Below, one piece after another: positions 1 to 10,654 of a stretch of DNA of 64,000 nucleotides. This DNA is from an uncultured Photobacterium sp. (GTDB lineage Bacteria > Pseudomonadota > Gammaproteobacteria > Enterobacterales > Vibrionaceae): positions 186,001-250,000 of the forward strand of contig NZ_CANMZV010000002.1 of NCBI RefSeq assembly GCF_947502415.1, in the 5' to 3' direction. A model generated the notes under the pieces. It ran no database searches. It saw only the letters and a program-made list of their open reading frames with translations, and had not been told where the DNA came from. The stretch's first letter is position 1. The number at the start of each line of letters is the position of its first letter. Position numbers and translations under genes: made by a program.

Positions 1-784
1 CTTTGCCCTGGTAATCAAGGTAAGGCATTTCAACCACATCTAGCTTAGGTTCGTCACGGCTTGGGTTCACACCACTTACCAGCGCATAGATTTCGGCTTT
101 ACCAGAAATCCACGGTTCGTGGTCATCCTGAAGAGAAACCTTCTTTAGAACAGTGGTTGAGATGAACTCTTTTTCTTCAATCGGTGTACTAGCAATCTTC
201 AGCTGGTTGGCAAAGCCTGGCATGTCATTTTCTTCAAATGCCGTGCGCATAACAGACAGGCCTGCACGCATTGCTTCTTTTTCATCTACGCCTACGATGA
301 ATACCGGTTGTTCAGGCAGGACATCAGCGTTACCAAATACAGTATCACCGTTGCTGTCGAACATTTCGACAATGTCACCCGCTTCTACAGAATCTGGCTG
401 GTAAGTAAACAGCGGTTTTTCGCCATTCTTCAACTTGGCAATCATCTCAGGATCCGCAAGGCTGACATTCAGTATTGAAGCGGTTTCGCCGTTGATGCCA
501 CGTTTTGTAACAGCAGCATGGTCGGCATTGAAGACCATTGCTTTCAGGTTGTTGTCATCACTGTCATCAACTAGAGCATTCAGTGGCACACTTGTATAGT
601 CTTCAGTGATTTGCTTTTTCAGTTGTGCTTCGAAGACTTGGTAGTTTGTACTCAGTTCCTGTGCAATTTGGCGTTTGCTTTTAGCTTCAGCACTAAGGTT
701 AGCCTCTTGGTCCTGGTTATCCTGGCAACCGGTAAGTACAGCTCCCAGGATAAACAGAGTCGCCCCTAAGGTGATTCTTTTCAT
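1..784 (-). CDS. DUF3103-like lipoprotein, C-terminus cut by window edge
   Basis: An open frame runs on the minus strand from an ATG at 784-782 off the left edge, about 261 codons, with no stop seen. The N-terminus is a lipoprotein signal: MKR, a hydrophobic stretch, then the lipobox LTGC with the modifiable Cys at about residue 20, followed by an acidic, Gln/Asp-rich linker. The rest is soluble and would sit in the periplasm, anchored to a membrane. I recognise it tentatively as a DUF3103-type Vibrionaceae protein of unknown function; that family name is from memory and unconfirmed. It is separated by 63 bp from the next minus-strand gene, so the two may share a transcript. Confidence 0.7.
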   Translation of the reverse strand, partial: MKRITLGATLFILGAVLTGCQDNQDQEANLSAEAKSKRQIAQELSTNYQVFEAQLKKQITEDYTSVPLNALVDDSDDNNLKAMVFNADHAAVTKRGINGETASILNVSLADPEMIAKLKNGEKPLFTYQPDSVEAGDIVEMFDSNGDTVFGNADVLPEQPVFIVGVDEKEAMRAGLSVMRTAFEENDMPGFANQLKIASTPIEEKEFISTTVLKKVSLQDDHEPWISGKAEIYALVSGVNPSRDEPKLDVVEMPYLDYQGK

Positions 785-847
785 TATATGTTGTCCTTAT
801 ATAACTTATTGCGTCAATTTATATAAGCGACCGGTTTTATAATGTTT

Positions 848-1723
848 TTAATTCGTATTCAAGCGAATGACTGTATTTTGTACGTTTTCGGTAGGAATTG
901 GTGGGAGGTTGACAGATATTTCTTCTGCAATACCGATCAGCACCATGTCAAAGAGTAAATAAATAGTATCAGATAGCTTCAGTGAATATTGGTATAGCAG
1001 CTCTTTGTTCTGAGATAAATTTTTGTCTTGAAGCGGGATCAGATCAAACTCAGCACGAAGTTTATCTAAAGCTAGTGTTGGTGGTGCATGATGACTGAGT
1101 TGGTTTATTTGATCTAGCCTACGGTGAATAATGCTGGCGTGTAGGACAAGCTCTCTTTGGTGGGCGGATACCCGCTCCGGGCGATAGTTTTCAATGGCAT
1201 AACGGAAGCGGCTCAGGCTATCAATTACATTAAGTACGATTGGCCAAATAGTCTGATAGTGTTTAAATTGTGGATCTTTCTCAGCATAAAGCAGGCCTTG
1301 GGTAATGGTGTCATCAATGAGGTACATAACATGACGAATCGCTTTACCATGGCTCATTTGGTTGCGTTGTAATGAATAGCGTGGCCACTCGCCAAGCAGT
1401 AACGTTATCCGTTTCATTAAAATGCGGTACATCGGCTTATGAGCTAGTTCAGCCTGATTAATGAGTGTTCTCATCAGAGCCTGGATTGCCTGAGATTCGT
1501 TCAAGCTCATTTTATCCTGAGCACTGACTTGGAGATTGCTAAGTAGTTGATGAGTTTGGCGACGGTGAAATCGCAATAGGTGAATAAGTTGTCGTAATCC
1601 GATGACCTGATTGAACTGTTTTTGCAGTCGGGAGTTATTCTGCTTGCATCGATACCTGTAAAAGCAGATTCCTGCAACGAGTAAGATAGAAAGCAATAAA
1701 ACTAGCATAGTTTCCTCCAGCAT
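848..1723 (-). CDS. membrane-anchored all-helical protein, possibly NIT-like sensor domain
   Basis: A 291-residue protein. Residues about 6-22 form one transmembrane segment followed by a basic stretch (FYRYRCKQ), so the remainder should be cytoplasmic. The body is rich in Leu, His, Gln and Arg and looks entirely helical. Blocks such as HRRQTHQLL (about residue 53) and HGKAIRHVMYLIDDT (about residue 125) remind me of nitrate/nitrite-sensing (NIT) proteins, but this is only a resemblance and no catalytic domain is attached. No recognisable enzyme motif is present. The upstream gap to the symporter holds that gene's terminator, so this gene needs its own promoter. Confidence 0.6.
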   Translation of the reverse strand: MLEETMLVLLLSILLVAGICFYRYRCKQNNSRLQKQFNQVIGLRQLIHLLRFHRRQTHQLLSNLQVSAQDKMSLNESQAIQALMRTLINQAELAHKPMYRILMKRITLLLGEWPRYSLQRNQMSHGKAIRHVMYLIDDTITQGLLYAEKDPQFKHYQTIWPIVLNVIDSLSRFRYAIENYRPERVSAHQRELVLHASIIHRRLDQINQLSHHAPPTLALDKLRAEFDLIPLQDKNLSQNKELLYQYSLKLSDTIYLLFDMVLIGIAEEISVNLPPIPTENVQNTVIRLNTN

Positions 1724-1885
1724 TTAGTAATGCTCTATAGGCTAGTTCTGCAATTAGTATGCCCTATAAATAATAAGATTCTGATGGTTATTTTCTATTT
1801 AAAATCAAAACATTAAATTTATAGAAGAATGATGGTGAAGTGGAGTGTGCTACAGTGGTGCAGATGTGCATCATTTAGGTGCAGA

Positions 1886-1910
1886 AAAGGCTCCTTTCGG
1901 AGCCTTTCTT
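1886..1910 (-). terminator. intrinsic terminator of the symporter gene
   Basis: AAAGGCTCC, loop TTTC, then GGAGCCTTT form a 9-bp stem. On the minus strand it lies 22 bp past the symporter stop and is flanked by U-rich sequence. Confidence 0.75.
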
Positions 1911-1931
1911 CGTTATTCACTTGTTTCAGGT

Positions 1932-3254
1932 TTAGTCAAAATTTGCGGCTTTGGCTTCCTTGTGAAGATGAACTTCCTCTTCTTTTTCGCCCGCAGCCGG
2001 ATCGTTGAAGCGGTCTAGATCAAGCGCCCCTTCAGATTTTGCCACGATACAGGTAACGGCACTGTCACCCGTGATGTTGACGGCAGTACGGATCATATCA
2101 AGCAGGCGATCGACCCCCATGATAATTGCAATACCTTCAACAGGGAGACCAACCTGGTTCAGAACCATAGCCAGCATAATCAGACCGACACCTGGTACAC
2201 CAGCAGTACCAATTGACGCCAGGGTTGCGGTGACAATAACAGCCATATAGTCACCCATTGTCAGGTCAATATTGAAAGCCTGGGCAATGAATGCTGTCGC
2301 AACACCCTGCATGATAGCTGTACCGTCCATGTTGATGGTGGCACCGAGTGGAACCGTAAAGGAAGCGACGCGGTTGCTTACACCAAGGCGCTTAGTTGCC
2401 GTTTCCATCGTAACCGGGATCGTTGCATTTGAAGAAGCGGTAGAGAAGGCGAACATAATCGCGTCTTCCATCTTCTTCAGGAACGTTTTCGGGCTAAGAC
2501 CGGTAAATACTTTTAGCATAGTGCTGTAGACCACAAGGCCGTGGATTAGCAGTGTACACGAAAGTACTAGGAAGTAGCCTAGCAGGTTATAGATGGCTTC
2601 AAGACCGATGCCTGTAAACAGTTTTGCCATCAGGAAGAATACGCCATACGGTGCAATGTGCATCAGTAGGGCAACCAGCTTCATGATCACTTCGTTAAGA
2701 TCTGCGAAGATATCAGCAATACGTTCACCTGCTTTGCCGGCAGAGCTGATGGCAACGCCGAATAAAATAGCGAATACGATAATCTGCAGGGTATTACCTT
2801 GCGCCATCGAGTTGATCGGGTTTGTCGGGAACATACCGATGATTACATCGCCCAGTGATGGGGCTTCTTTGGCGGCAAAAGTTGTTGCCGCAGAAAGATC
2901 TGCGCCAGATCCTGGTTGGAACAGGTTACCCATGGTCAGTGCCAAAGTGATGGCGATAGCTGTTGTTGTCAGATAGAACAACAGGGTTTTCCCTCCAAGG
3001 CGGCCAAGTGTACTGATATCACTCAGAGTACTGGTACCACATACAAGGGAAACGAAAACAAGCGGTACGACTAGCATTTTCAAGCTAGCAATGAAAATTG
3101 CACCACCAACGTTAAACAGGCCATTCACTATGTATTCGTGAACAAATGAAGTCTCTGCAAAAAGGGAGCGAATAGCGAATCCTGTCAAGATGCCCAGCAG
3201 CATACCGAGAATGACTCGGCCCGTTAGGGACATTTTTTTCTTTTGTGTTGGCAT
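1932..3254 (-). CDS. dicarboxylate/amino acid:cation symporter (GltP/DctA family)
   Basis: A 440-residue integral membrane protein of the DAACS family, which imports glutamate/aspartate or C4-dicarboxylates with protons or sodium. Family signatures are visible: the Ser-rich re-entrant hairpin STASSNATIPVTM (about residue 272), NMDGT (about 308) in the unwound transmembrane segment 7, and DRLLDMIRTAVNITGD near residue 380, where substrate carboxyl and amino groups are bound. The C-terminal tail is charged (EKEEEVHLHKE). Length is normal for the family. The exact substrate cannot be fixed from motifs, so no symbol is given. It has its own 5' region and terminator and appears monocistronic. Confidence 0.88.
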   Translation of the reverse strand: MPTQKKKMSLTGRVILGMLLGILTGFAIRSLFAETSFVHEYIVNGLFNVGGAIFIASLKMLVVPLVFVSLVCGTSTLSDISTLGRLGGKTLLFYLTTTAIAITLALTMGNLFQPGSGADLSAATTFAAKEAPSLGDVIIGMFPTNPINSMAQGNTLQIIVFAILFGVAISSAGKAGERIADIFADLNEVIMKLVALLMHIAPYGVFFLMAKLFTGIGLEAIYNLLGYFLVLSCTLLIHGLVVYSTMLKVFTGLSPKTFLKKMEDAIMFAFSTASSNATIPVTMETATKRLGVSNRVASFTVPLGATINMDGTAIMQGVATAFIAQAFNIDLTMGDYMAVIVTATLASIGTAGVPGVGLIMLAMVLNQVGLPVEGIAIIMGVDRLLDMIRTAVNITGDSAVTCIVAKSEGALDLDRFNDPAAGEKEEEVHLHKEAKAANFD

Positions 3255-3827
3255 GAAATGAACACTCCTTATAATTATTCACTCTGTAAATCATTCACCA
3301 GAGCGCGGAGCAGGTTAACAGTAGATTAGGTGTTAAGGCGAAGTAAAATGCTGTTCAAAATATAAAGGTATGTTTCAGATCACACTTTTCGATGCGGAAT
3401 GCTGTTCTGAATACATATCTTTTAACCTGTAATTAACCTGGCGGTTGATATCTAACCGTTTTTTATAGTCATAACGTTGTGATAAGTAAAATACAGCGAT
3501 CTGTATTCCGTAATATGACGATCTTTTCCATTTAGATAAAAATAGTCGTTAACATCTATATTTGCTGAGAAAATTTGCCTTAAGGCCATTATTCAGCGTA
3601 ATCGTAATGATTAGGTTAACGGAGTATGCGCTCAGACAGTATGATATGCCAATATCTAAATATAATTGTTGCCACCGGTAAATCTATCCAGATGAATAAA
3701 TTTTCATATTTATACCTAAACAACCTTAATCTAAATTCTGCATTTTGCGGCTATTTTCGTATATACGAATGCGGATATCTGGCTGAGTAGCAAAGAGGTG
3801 GGGGATGCGAGGTCTTTAAAAAGGCAT
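3255..3827. other. intergenic region upstream of the symporter
   Basis: About 570 bp, AT-rich, with no convincing ORF. It must hold the symporter promoter. Read on minus, 3369-3386 contains a perfect TGTGA CRP half-site with a poor second half; I give that little weight. Nothing else stands out. Confidence 0.4.
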
Positions 3828-3857
3828 AAAAAAAAAGGAGCCGAAGCTCCTTTTTTG
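3828..3857 (-). terminator. bidirectional-looking terminator after metG
   Basis: An A-tract, then AGGAGC CGAA GCTCCT, then a T-tract. The perfect stem is flanked by A and T runs on both sides, 18 bp beyond the metG stop. Confidence 0.8.
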
Positions 3858-3874
3858 TGCTGTCAATGCGTTGT

Positions 3875-5920
3875 TTACATTACGCGCATGCCAGGCTGAG
3901 CGCCTTCATGTGGTTCAAGGATCCACAGATCTTTGCCGCCAGGGCCTGCTGCAAGCACCATACCTTCAGACATACCAAACTTCATCTTACGGGGCTTAAG
4001 GTTAGCCACCATTACGGTATGTTTGCCGATGAGGTCTTCAGGGCTGTAAGCCGACTTGATACCAGCAAATACCTGACGGGTTTCGCCGCCTAAATCTAGC
4101 TGAAGTTTCAGTAGCTTGTTAGCTTTAGGCACTTCCTCGCAAGAAATGATTTTTGCGATACGAAGATCAACTTTGGCAAAATCGTCAAACTCGATTTCAG
4201 CTTCGATTGGTTCTTCAGCCAGTGGGCCCGCAGGTTTAGCTGCTGCTTCAGAAGCCGCTTTTTCCGCTGCGGCATCTTCTTTAGACGTTTCAACCATCGC
4301 TTCAACGTGCTTAGGATCGATACGGTTGAACAGCGCCTTGAACTTAGTGACTTCGTGACCAGTTAGCGGCTGCGCAATGCCTTCCCAAGTCAGGGTTTCA
4401 TTAAGGAAGCCCTCAGTACGCTCAGCCAGCTGAGGCATAACAGGTTTCAGGTAAGTCATCAGTACGCGGAACAGGTTGATACCTACAGAGCAGATTTCCT
4501 GTAGTTCCTGATCTTTGCCTTCTTGTTTAGCAACAACCCAAGGGGCTTTCTCATCAACGTACTGGTTTGCTTTGTCAGCAAGCGCAGTAATTTCACGGAT
4601 AGCACGGCTGTATTCACGGTTCTCGTAAAGTTCAGCAATGCGATCGGCTGCTGCTGTAAACTCACCGTATAGCTCTGGTTCAGCAAAGTTGTCGGCTAGT
4701 TTCCCTTCAAAACGTTTAGCGATGAAACCTGCGTTACGAGAAGCAAGGTTAACAATCTTGTTGACCACATCGCTGTTTACACGCTGGGTGAAGTCTTCAA
4801 GGTTAAGATCCAGGTCATCGATACGGTTATTCAGCTTCGCAGCGTAGTAGTAGCGTAGGCACTCCGGATCCAAGTGTTTCAGGTACGTACCGGCTTTGAT
4901 GAAGGTGCCTTTCGACTTAGACATTTTCGCGCCGTTTACTGTTACGTAACCGTGTACGAATACATTGTTTGGTTTACGTAGGTCAGCGCCTTCAAGCATT
5001 GCTGGCCAGAACAGGCTGTGGAAGTAAACAATGTCTTTGCCGATGAAGTGGTAAAGTTCGGTTGAGCTGTCTTTTTTCCAGAACTCGTCGAAGTCCAGGT
5101 CATCGCGCTTGTCGCACAGGTTCTTGAATGAGCCCATGTAGCCGATTGGGGCATCTAGCCATACATAAAAGTATTTGCCAGTTTCACCTGGGATCTCGAA
5201 ACCGAAGTATGGAGCATCACGAGAGATGTCCCACTGCTGAAGGCCAGACTCGAACCATTCCTGCATTTTGTTGGCAGTTTCATCCTGTAGCGCACCAGAT
5301 TTAGTCCATTCTTTCAGCATGCCCTCAAACTGTGGCAGGTCGAAGAAGAAGTGCTCGGAATCTTTCATGACAGGTGTTGCGCCAGAAACTGCTGATTTTG
5401 GGTCGATCAGATCTGTCGGGCTGTAAGTTTCGCCACAGCTGTCGCAGTTATCGCCGTACTGGTCTTCTGCCTTACATTTCGGACAGGTACCTTTAACGAA
5501 ACGGTCCGGCAGGAACATTTCTTTTTCAGGGTCGAATAGCTGAGAAATAGTACGGTTGGTGATATACCCTTTTTCTTTTAGCTGAGTATAGACGAATGAC
5601 GCCAGTTCACGGTTCTCTTCAGAGTGTGTGCTGTGGTAGTTGTCAAAGCTAATATCGAAGCCAGCAAAGTCAGCCTGGTGCTCTTTGCTCACTTCCGCAA
5701 TCATCTGCTCAGGTTCCATACCCATCTGCTGGGCCTTAAGCATGATTGGAGTACCGTGTGCGTCGTCTGCACAGATGAAATGAACTTCGTTGCCGCGAAG
5801 GCGCTGATAGCGCACCCAGATATCCGCTTGTACATGCTCAAGCATGTGGCCCAAGTGGATCGAACCGTTAGCGTACGGTAGGGCGCAGGTCACCAGAATT
5901 TTTCTTGGATTTGCAGCCAT
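3875..5920 (-). CDS. metG: methionine--tRNA ligase
   Basis: Cytoplasmic class I aminoacyl-tRNA synthetase that charges tRNA-Met and initiator tRNA with methionine. The class I HIGH motif is HLGH at residues 22-25 and the KMSKS loop is at 332-336. Between them is the zinc knuckle CPKC...CDSC (about 144-160). After the anticodon-binding helical domain there is an Ala/Glu-rich linker (about 540-575) and a C-terminal EMAP-type tRNA-binding domain ([14 protein letters not shown] onwards) that supports dimerisation. At 681 residues it is the full-length gammaproteobacterial form. It is divergent from apbC, as is common in enterics and vibrios. Confidence 0.97.
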   Translation of the reverse strand: MAANPRKILVTCALPYANGSIHLGHMLEHVQADIWVRYQRLRGNEVHFICADDAHGTPIMLKAQQMGMEPEQMIAEVSKEHQADFAGFDISFDNYHSTHSEENRELASFVYTQLKEKGYITNRTISQLFDPEKEMFLPDRFVKGTCPKCKAEDQYGDNCDSCGETYSPTDLIDPKSAVSGATPVMKDSEHFFFDLPQFEGMLKEWTKSGALQDETANKMQEWFESGLQQWDISRDAPYFGFEIPGETGKYFYVWLDAPIGYMGSFKNLCDKRDDLDFDEFWKKDSSTELYHFIGKDIVYFHSLFWPAMLEGADLRKPNNVFVHGYVTVNGAKMSKSKGTFIKAGTYLKHLDPECLRYYYAAKLNNRIDDLDLNLEDFTQRVNSDVVNKIVNLASRNAGFIAKRFEGKLADNFAEPELYGEFTAAADRIAELYENREYSRAIREITALADKANQYVDEKAPWVVAKQEGKDQELQEICSVGINLFRVLMTYLKPVMPQLAERTEGFLNETLTWEGIAQPLTGHEVTKFKALFNRIDPKHVEAMVETSKEDAAAEKAASEAAAKPAGPLAEEPIEAEIEFDDFAKVDLRIAKIISCEEVPKANKLLKLQLDLGGETRQVFAGIKSAYSPEDLIGKHTVMVANLKPRKMKFGMSEGMVLAAGPGGKDLWILEPHEGAQPGMRVM

Positions 5921-6228
5921 AATTACTTATTTCGCTCATGATGGGTAAAAGATACTAAGCGTCAAATAGTACCTGAAGGACGCCTTATTGCCTAGCGTCA
6001 TCCGGTGATAATCGGCTTATTAGCGAGCGGAAAAACTCTCTGGGCGAGTTGGGTCGATGATTGTGATATTTTTGTAGGATAAATAGGTTAATAAATAGTC
6101 GGTTAAGGCGAGTGACTAAAGGTGGCGTTCAGGTTGTCTTATCTGGCTGAAATGGGATTTTTCTCCCGCAGCCAGAGCTTAGTTATGTGTGGTATTAGTA
6201 GCAGCAGTCGGTAGTCATTGGTGGTACG
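5921..6228. other. divergent metG/apbC intergenic region
   Basis: 308 bp with no ORF and no clear operator. It should contain the two divergent promoters, but I cannot place them confidently. Confidence 0.4.
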
Positions 6229-7356
6229 ATGTTTGTGATGAACAAGAATGGAGCGCTAAAAACGATGAGTAGTGACTCAATGACCCGATTTGAAAGTGTT
6301 GCCGATATTAGCCGTTGGCTTAATCAGTTCGAGCATCCCTGGCTTCATCATGAGTGGGCCGATACACCAAATGTTGTATCGGTATCCGTTCAGGGTGTCG
6401 TGACGATTACTTTGCCTTTCGCCGCGCAGTCAGTCGCAGAACTTCTTGAACAATGGATTCTTACTCAACAGCAGTTAAGCCATGTTGCTAAAAGTATGAT
6501 TTTCAATGTCAATATCCGGGTTGCGCCTCTGGCAGCCGGAGAAAAGACACCGATTAAAGGCGTTAAAAATATTATCGCCGTGAGCTCGGCCAAGGGCGGG
6601 GTGGGTAAATCCACCACTGCGGTTAATCTGGCTCTCGGATTACAAAAGCAGGGTGCCAAGGTTGGCTTGCTTGATGCTGATATTTATGGTCCGTCGGTTC
6701 CTTTGATGCTGGGTACAACCGATGAGAAGCCGCAATCACCTAATGGCACCATGATGTTGCCGATTGAGTCTTGTGGTTTATATACCAATTCTGTTGGCTA
6801 TTTAGTTCCGGCAGACAGTGCGACGATTTGGCGTGGGCCAATGGCATCGAAAGCACTGCAGCAGATTATTAGTGAGACATGGTGGCCGGAACTGGACTAT
6901 CTGGTGATTGATATGCCGCCGGGTACGGGTGATATCCAGCTGACATTGGCACAGCAAATTCCTGTGACCGGTGCGGTTGTGATCACTACTCCGCAGGACT
7001 TGGCGCTTGCTGATGCTATTAAAGGTATCAACATGTTCCATAAGGTTGAGGTGCCGGTTGTTGGTGTGGTCGAGAACATGAGTTACCACATCTGCAGTAA
7101 CTGTGGTCATCATGAACCGATTTTTGGTACGGGGGGCGCCCAGCGCTTGGCGGCAGAACATTCGGTTCCGTTGCTGGCGCAACTGCCTTTACATATAAAG
7201 ATCCGTGAAGATATTGATAATGGCAAACCGACGGTTGCGTCATCGCCTGAATCAGAACAGGCTCTGGCTTATATCGAGCTGGCTGGTCAGGTGGCTAGCA
7301 GACTGTTCTGGCAGGGTGAATCCGTTGTGGAGCAGATTACAATTCGAACAATGTAA
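6229..7356 (+). CDS. apbC: ApbC/Mrp iron-sulfur cluster carrier ATPase
   Basis: P-loop ATPase of the MinD/Mrp family that binds and transfers [4Fe-4S] clusters to target apoproteins in the cytoplasm. The deviant Walker A SAKGGVGKST is at about 120-129, followed by DADIYGPS and the Walker B-like DMPPGTGD. The cluster-binding CSNCGHHEPIFG lies near residue 288. The N-terminal domain of about 100 residues is divergent from the enteric one. No Shine-Dalgarno (SD) sequence is clear; ATGs at 6229, 6238 and 6268 are all possible starts and I kept the longest. Divergent from metG. Confidence 0.93.
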   Translation: MFVMNKNGALKTMSSDSMTRFESVADISRWLNQFEHPWLHHEWADTPNVVSVSVQGVVTITLPFAAQSVAELLEQWILTQQQLSHVAKSMIFNVNIRVAPLAAGEKTPIKGVKNIIAVSSAKGGVGKSTTAVNLALGLQKQGAKVGLLDADIYGPSVPLMLGTTDEKPQSPNGTMMLPIESCGLYTNSVGYLVPADSATIWRGPMASKALQQIISETWWPELDYLVIDMPPGTGDIQLTLAQQIPVTGAVVITTPQDLALADAIKGINMFHKVEVPVVGVVENMSYHICSNCGHHEPIFGTGGAQRLAAEHSVPLLAQLPLHIKIREDIDNGKPTVASSPESEQALAYIELAGQVASRLFWQGESVVEQITIRTM

Positions 7357-7561
7357 CCCTTTGCCTGAAATGTTTATGCGGACTTTATAATCAAACGTGC
7401 TAGATGCCGCTTTTTTACTGGCATCTGGCCATACAAATCTCTATACTCATGCGGTTTATTTATACCTATTCGAACAGCTATCTGCTTCCCTATTCTTTGT
7501 TAGATAGTTGTTTAAATATGTGTTTCCACCTCGCTACGTTGTCTTACAGGTGCTTTCTGAT

Positions 7562-8206
7562 ATGTCTGAAAACTCACACCAATGCGTAATTATCGGTATC
7601 GCAGGCGCTTCTGCGTCCGGTAAAAGTCTGATTGCCAGCACGGTCTACAAAGAGCTAAAAGAAAAAGTCGGCGATCATCAGATCGGTGTTATCACGGAAG
7701 ATTGTTACTATAACGATCAAAGTCACCTGACCATGGATGAGCGGGTCAAGACTAATTATGACCATCCAAATGCTCTGGATCATGATCTGCTTTGTGATCA
7801 CCTGCAGCTGTTGGTTGAAGGTAAACCTGTAGAAGTGCCGCAGTACAGCTACAGCGAACATACTCGTCTGGAAGAGACTACAACGATGACACCTAAAAAA
7901 GTGATCATCCTTGAAGGTATCTTGCTACTAACTGATCCTCGCCTACGTGAGATCATGCACGCAAGCGTATTTATGGATACGCCGCTTGATATCTGTCTGC
8001 TTCGTCGTTTGCAACGAGACGTGGCTGAACGTGACCGTACTATGGAATCTGTACTTGAACAGTATCAGAAAACAGTACGCCCAATGTTCATGCAGTTTAT
8101 CGAACCGTCTAAGCAATATGCTGATATTATTGTTCCTCGCGGTGGTAAAAACCGAATCGCGATTGATGTTTTGAAGGCGCACATTGCAAGATTGCTGAAA
8201 TCGTAA
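7562..8206 (+). CDS. udk: uridine kinase
   Basis: Phosphorylates uridine and cytidine to UMP and CMP in pyrimidine salvage. The P-loop GASASGKS is at residues 15-22, followed by the substrate-binding [16 protein letters not shown] and the lid/base region [12 protein letters not shown]. An in-frame start exists at 7508, but conservation with known uridine kinases ([18 protein letters not shown]) begins after the ATG at 7562. That start gives 214 residues, close to the enteric length. Followed by two terminators; probably monocistronic. Confidence 0.96.
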   Translation: MSENSHQCVIIGIAGASASGKSLIASTVYKELKEKVGDHQIGVITEDCYYNDQSHLTMDERVKTNYDHPNALDHDLLCDHLQLLVEGKPVEVPQYSYSEHTRLEETTTMTPKKVIILEGILLLTDPRLREIMHASVFMDTPLDICLLRRLQRDVAERDRTMESVLEQYQKTVRPMFMQFIEPSKQYADIIVPRGGKNRIAIDVLKAHIARLLKS

Positions 8207-8213
8207 TGCACAT

Positions 8214-8245
8214 ATTAAGGCTGACATTGTCAGCCTTAATTTTTC
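8214..8245 (+). terminator. udk terminator 1
   Basis: ATTAAGGCTGA, a short loop, then TCAGCCTTAAT followed by a T run, 7 bp after the udk stop. Confidence 0.85.
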
Positions 8246-8270
8246 TGTGGTTTTACAGAGAATAATTTAT

Positions 8271-8299
8271 AGGCAGCCTTAACGGCTGCCTATTTTTTT
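8271..8299 (+). terminator. udk terminator 2
   Basis: AGGCAGCC TTAAC GGCTGCCT followed by seven T. A second consecutive intrinsic terminator in the udk-asmA gap. Confidence 0.85.
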
Positions 8300-8423
8300 G
8301 TTTTAATCAAACATATACCTCATGGCTTGAGTCCTAAATACAAGCCATAATTAGCAAGTTAATTGGGTGAGCACATAACTGTTCCACCATCAACTCTATG
8401 TGGACGGATAACACGAGGACACG

Positions 8424-10562
8424 ATGAAAAAGCTTTTGTACGCTTTGTTGGCGGTTTTACTTGTAGTGATTGTGGGGATTGGAGCCCTGCTGGCGTTGGT
8501 GGACCCTAATCAGTTTAAGCCATTGATTTCTGAGCAAGTCAAAAAAGCCACTGGAAGAGATTTGATGATCAGTGGTGATATCGGCTGGCGTTTTTTTCCG
8601 AGTATCGGTTTTACCTTGGGGCAAACTGAATTCAGAAACCCGGCGGGCTTTGCCGAGAAAAATATGGTGCAGCTGGCGAGTGCGGAGCTGTCTGTCTCGG
8701 TAATGCCTCTGTTTTCCCGTCAGCTGGAAATTGGCCATGTCAGCCTGCATGATGGTCGGGTATTTATCCAGACTCGTAAAGATGGCATATCAAATATGGA
8801 TGATCTTGGTAAGCCTGCCGCTCAGCCTGAGGCTGCGGACAATCGAGAGATGAAAGCAACCGAACCGGCTTCACAGCCGGAACAGAAAATAGCAGAGCCA
8901 TGGGCAATCACTTTGGCAGGGATTGAATTGGTGAATGCCAGTGCCGAGATACGTGATGATCAGGCTGGCACTGTAACAACAATATCCTCCCTGAACTTTA
9001 ATCTGAGTCAGTTTGCACCGGGGGATTGGGCACAGGCGGATTTTGATGTTGCAGGCCTTAGTGGTGAGCTGAATTTCTCAGCCAAGGGAGCTACGGAACT
9101 ATTTATTCTGCCGGAGTTCAATAATGCAGAGTTGAAAAACCTGCAACTATCGGCGACAGTTAAAGACTCGGTGAATGATATTTCGGCTTTAACTTTGGGC
9201 CTGGATAAATTCAAGATTGGTGAATGGTCTTTGATAACGTTTAGTGCCAAGGGGCAAGTACCGGATTTGGTCTTTGATGCCAAGGGGGAAACCCGTTTCA
9301 AACTCAATGAAGCGATGGATTTTGTCCAATTACAGGGGCTGGCACTGGCATCAGGATTGAAGGGGGCTGCTTTACCTCGTCCTGAAATGGCGGTGAAATT
9401 GGCAGCTGATGCTGACTATGACGTTAAGCAGGCTATGGCCACTCTGAAGCAGTTTAGAGCTGATATTGATGAGATTGGCCTAAATGGCCAGGGTTCATTC
9501 AAGAGTGCCGATGTGCCGGTGATCCGTTTTGCGATCAAGAGCGACGATATTGACCTTGATGCGTTCCTTGGTCTGGATAAAGCAAACAAAGAAGAGACGC
9601 AGACCTCTTCAACGGGTGAAGAACAAGGTTCTACCGCAACGGCTACAAAGGCCCCTTCAGACTCGGAGCCGGATCTCTCTGTACTTAAAACTCTGGATGT
9701 TGCTGGTACGGTTGAGTTGGGCAAACTGAAAGCGGCTAATGCCAAATTGCAAAATGTCCAGTTGGATATGAAAGTTGCTAAAGGTGTGCTGACGGTGAAA
9801 CAGCTAGATGCCAATCTTTACGAAGGCAGCATTAAGGCAAAGGCAACAATTAATGCTAATGGTAAGCTTCCTACTTATAAGGTAAGTAAGCAGATCCGTG
9901 GAGTACAGGTACAGCCTTTATTGATTGATTTAGCAGATAAAGACGTACTGGCCGGTAAAGGTGATATTACTGTGAGCCTGGCAGGTACAGGGTTAGCTGA
10001 AAAACGCATTCGTGAAAATGTCGCTGGTACGGTTGACATTAATTTTGCCGATGGGGCTATCTATGGCGTCAATATTCCTGAGATGATCCGTGAAGCGAAG
10101 GCAAAGCTGAAAGGTAAGAAAGCTGAGTATGTGAAAGAAGAGAGAAAAACTGATTTCTCCTCTATGACAGCTACGTTGAAGCTGGGCTCCGGCAAGGCAT
10201 CGACGAATAACCTTGATGTCGACTCGCCATTGCTGCGTATTGACGGAGCTGGTGAGACAAACCTTATAAATGAGGTTGTGGATTTCACGATTAGTACATC
10301 GGTTGTAGCAACCAGCAAGGGGCAGGGCGGTAAAGATATTGATGAAGTGGCAGATTTGACGGTGCCAATTGATGTCAAAGGTAACTGGAGTGAGCCGAAA
10401 TTCTCGCTGAATCTGGCTAAGCTACTAAAACAAAATAACCAGCTGGAAAAGAAAGCACATAAGGAAGTTGAGCGAGGTCTTGAGAAGTTATTAGGTGATA
10501 AAGCCAAAGATGACGAAATCAAGAAAGCTGCAGATAAATTGCTAAAAGGATTGTTTAACTAA
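8424..10562 (+). CDS. asmA: AsmA family outer-membrane assembly/lipid transport protein
   Basis: A 712-residue inner-membrane-anchored periplasmic protein. It has an N-terminal signal anchor (residues about 4-25), the conserved AsmA start DPNQFKPLISEQVKKATGRDLMISGDIGWRFFPS (in parts), long beta-rich repeats, and a C-terminal AsmA core (about 470-660) with GTVDINFADGAIYGVNIPEMIREAKAKL. The last 60 residues are Lys/Glu-rich and helical. Family members are implicated in phospholipid movement to the outer membrane. An Ala/Pro/Glu linker (about 130-155) and a Ser/Thr linker (about 390-415) separate domains; it is about 95 residues longer than the E. coli protein. Confidence 0.9.
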   Translation: MKKLLYALLAVLLVVIVGIGALLALVDPNQFKPLISEQVKKATGRDLMISGDIGWRFFPSIGFTLGQTEFRNPAGFAEKNMVQLASAELSVSVMPLFSRQLEIGHVSLHDGRVFIQTRKDGISNMDDLGKPAAQPEAADNREMKATEPASQPEQKIAEPWAITLAGIELVNASAEIRDDQAGTVTTISSLNFNLSQFAPGDWAQADFDVAGLSGELNFSAKGATELFILPEFNNAELKNLQLSATVKDSVNDISALTLGLDKFKIGEWSLITFSAKGQVPDLVFDAKGETRFKLNEAMDFVQLQGLALASGLKGAALPRPEMAVKLAADADYDVKQAMATLKQFRADIDEIGLNGQGSFKSADVPVIRFAIKSDDIDLDAFLGLDKANKEETQTSSTGEEQGSTATATKAPSDSEPDLSVLKTLDVAGTVELGKLKAANAKLQNVQLDMKVAKGVLTVKQLDANLYEGSIKAKATINANGKLPTYKVSKQIRGVQVQPLLIDLADKDVLAGKGDITVSLAGTGLAEKRIRENVAGTVDINFADGAIYGVNIPEMIREAKAKLKGKKAEYVKEERKTDFSSMTATLKLGSGKASTNNLDVDSPLLRIDGAGETNLINEVVDFTISTSVVATSKGQGGKDIDEVADLTVPIDVKGNWSEPKFSLNLAKLLKQNNQLEKKAHKEVERGLEKLLGDKAKDDEIKKAADKLLKGLFN

Positions 10563-10590
10563 GTTTTTCGACTCTGCATTTTTCAGAATA

Positions 10591-10619
10591 AAAGGCTTGC
10601 TCTGGTAGCAAGCCATTTT
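10591..10619 (+). terminator. asmA terminator
   Basis: GGCTTGCT CTGGT AGCAAGCC followed by ATTTTC, about 30 bp beyond the asmA stop. Converges with the minus-strand CBS gene. Confidence 0.7.
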
Positions 10620-10654
10620 CATTGCTGTCTGTCTTATTTCGGACATAAGTACGG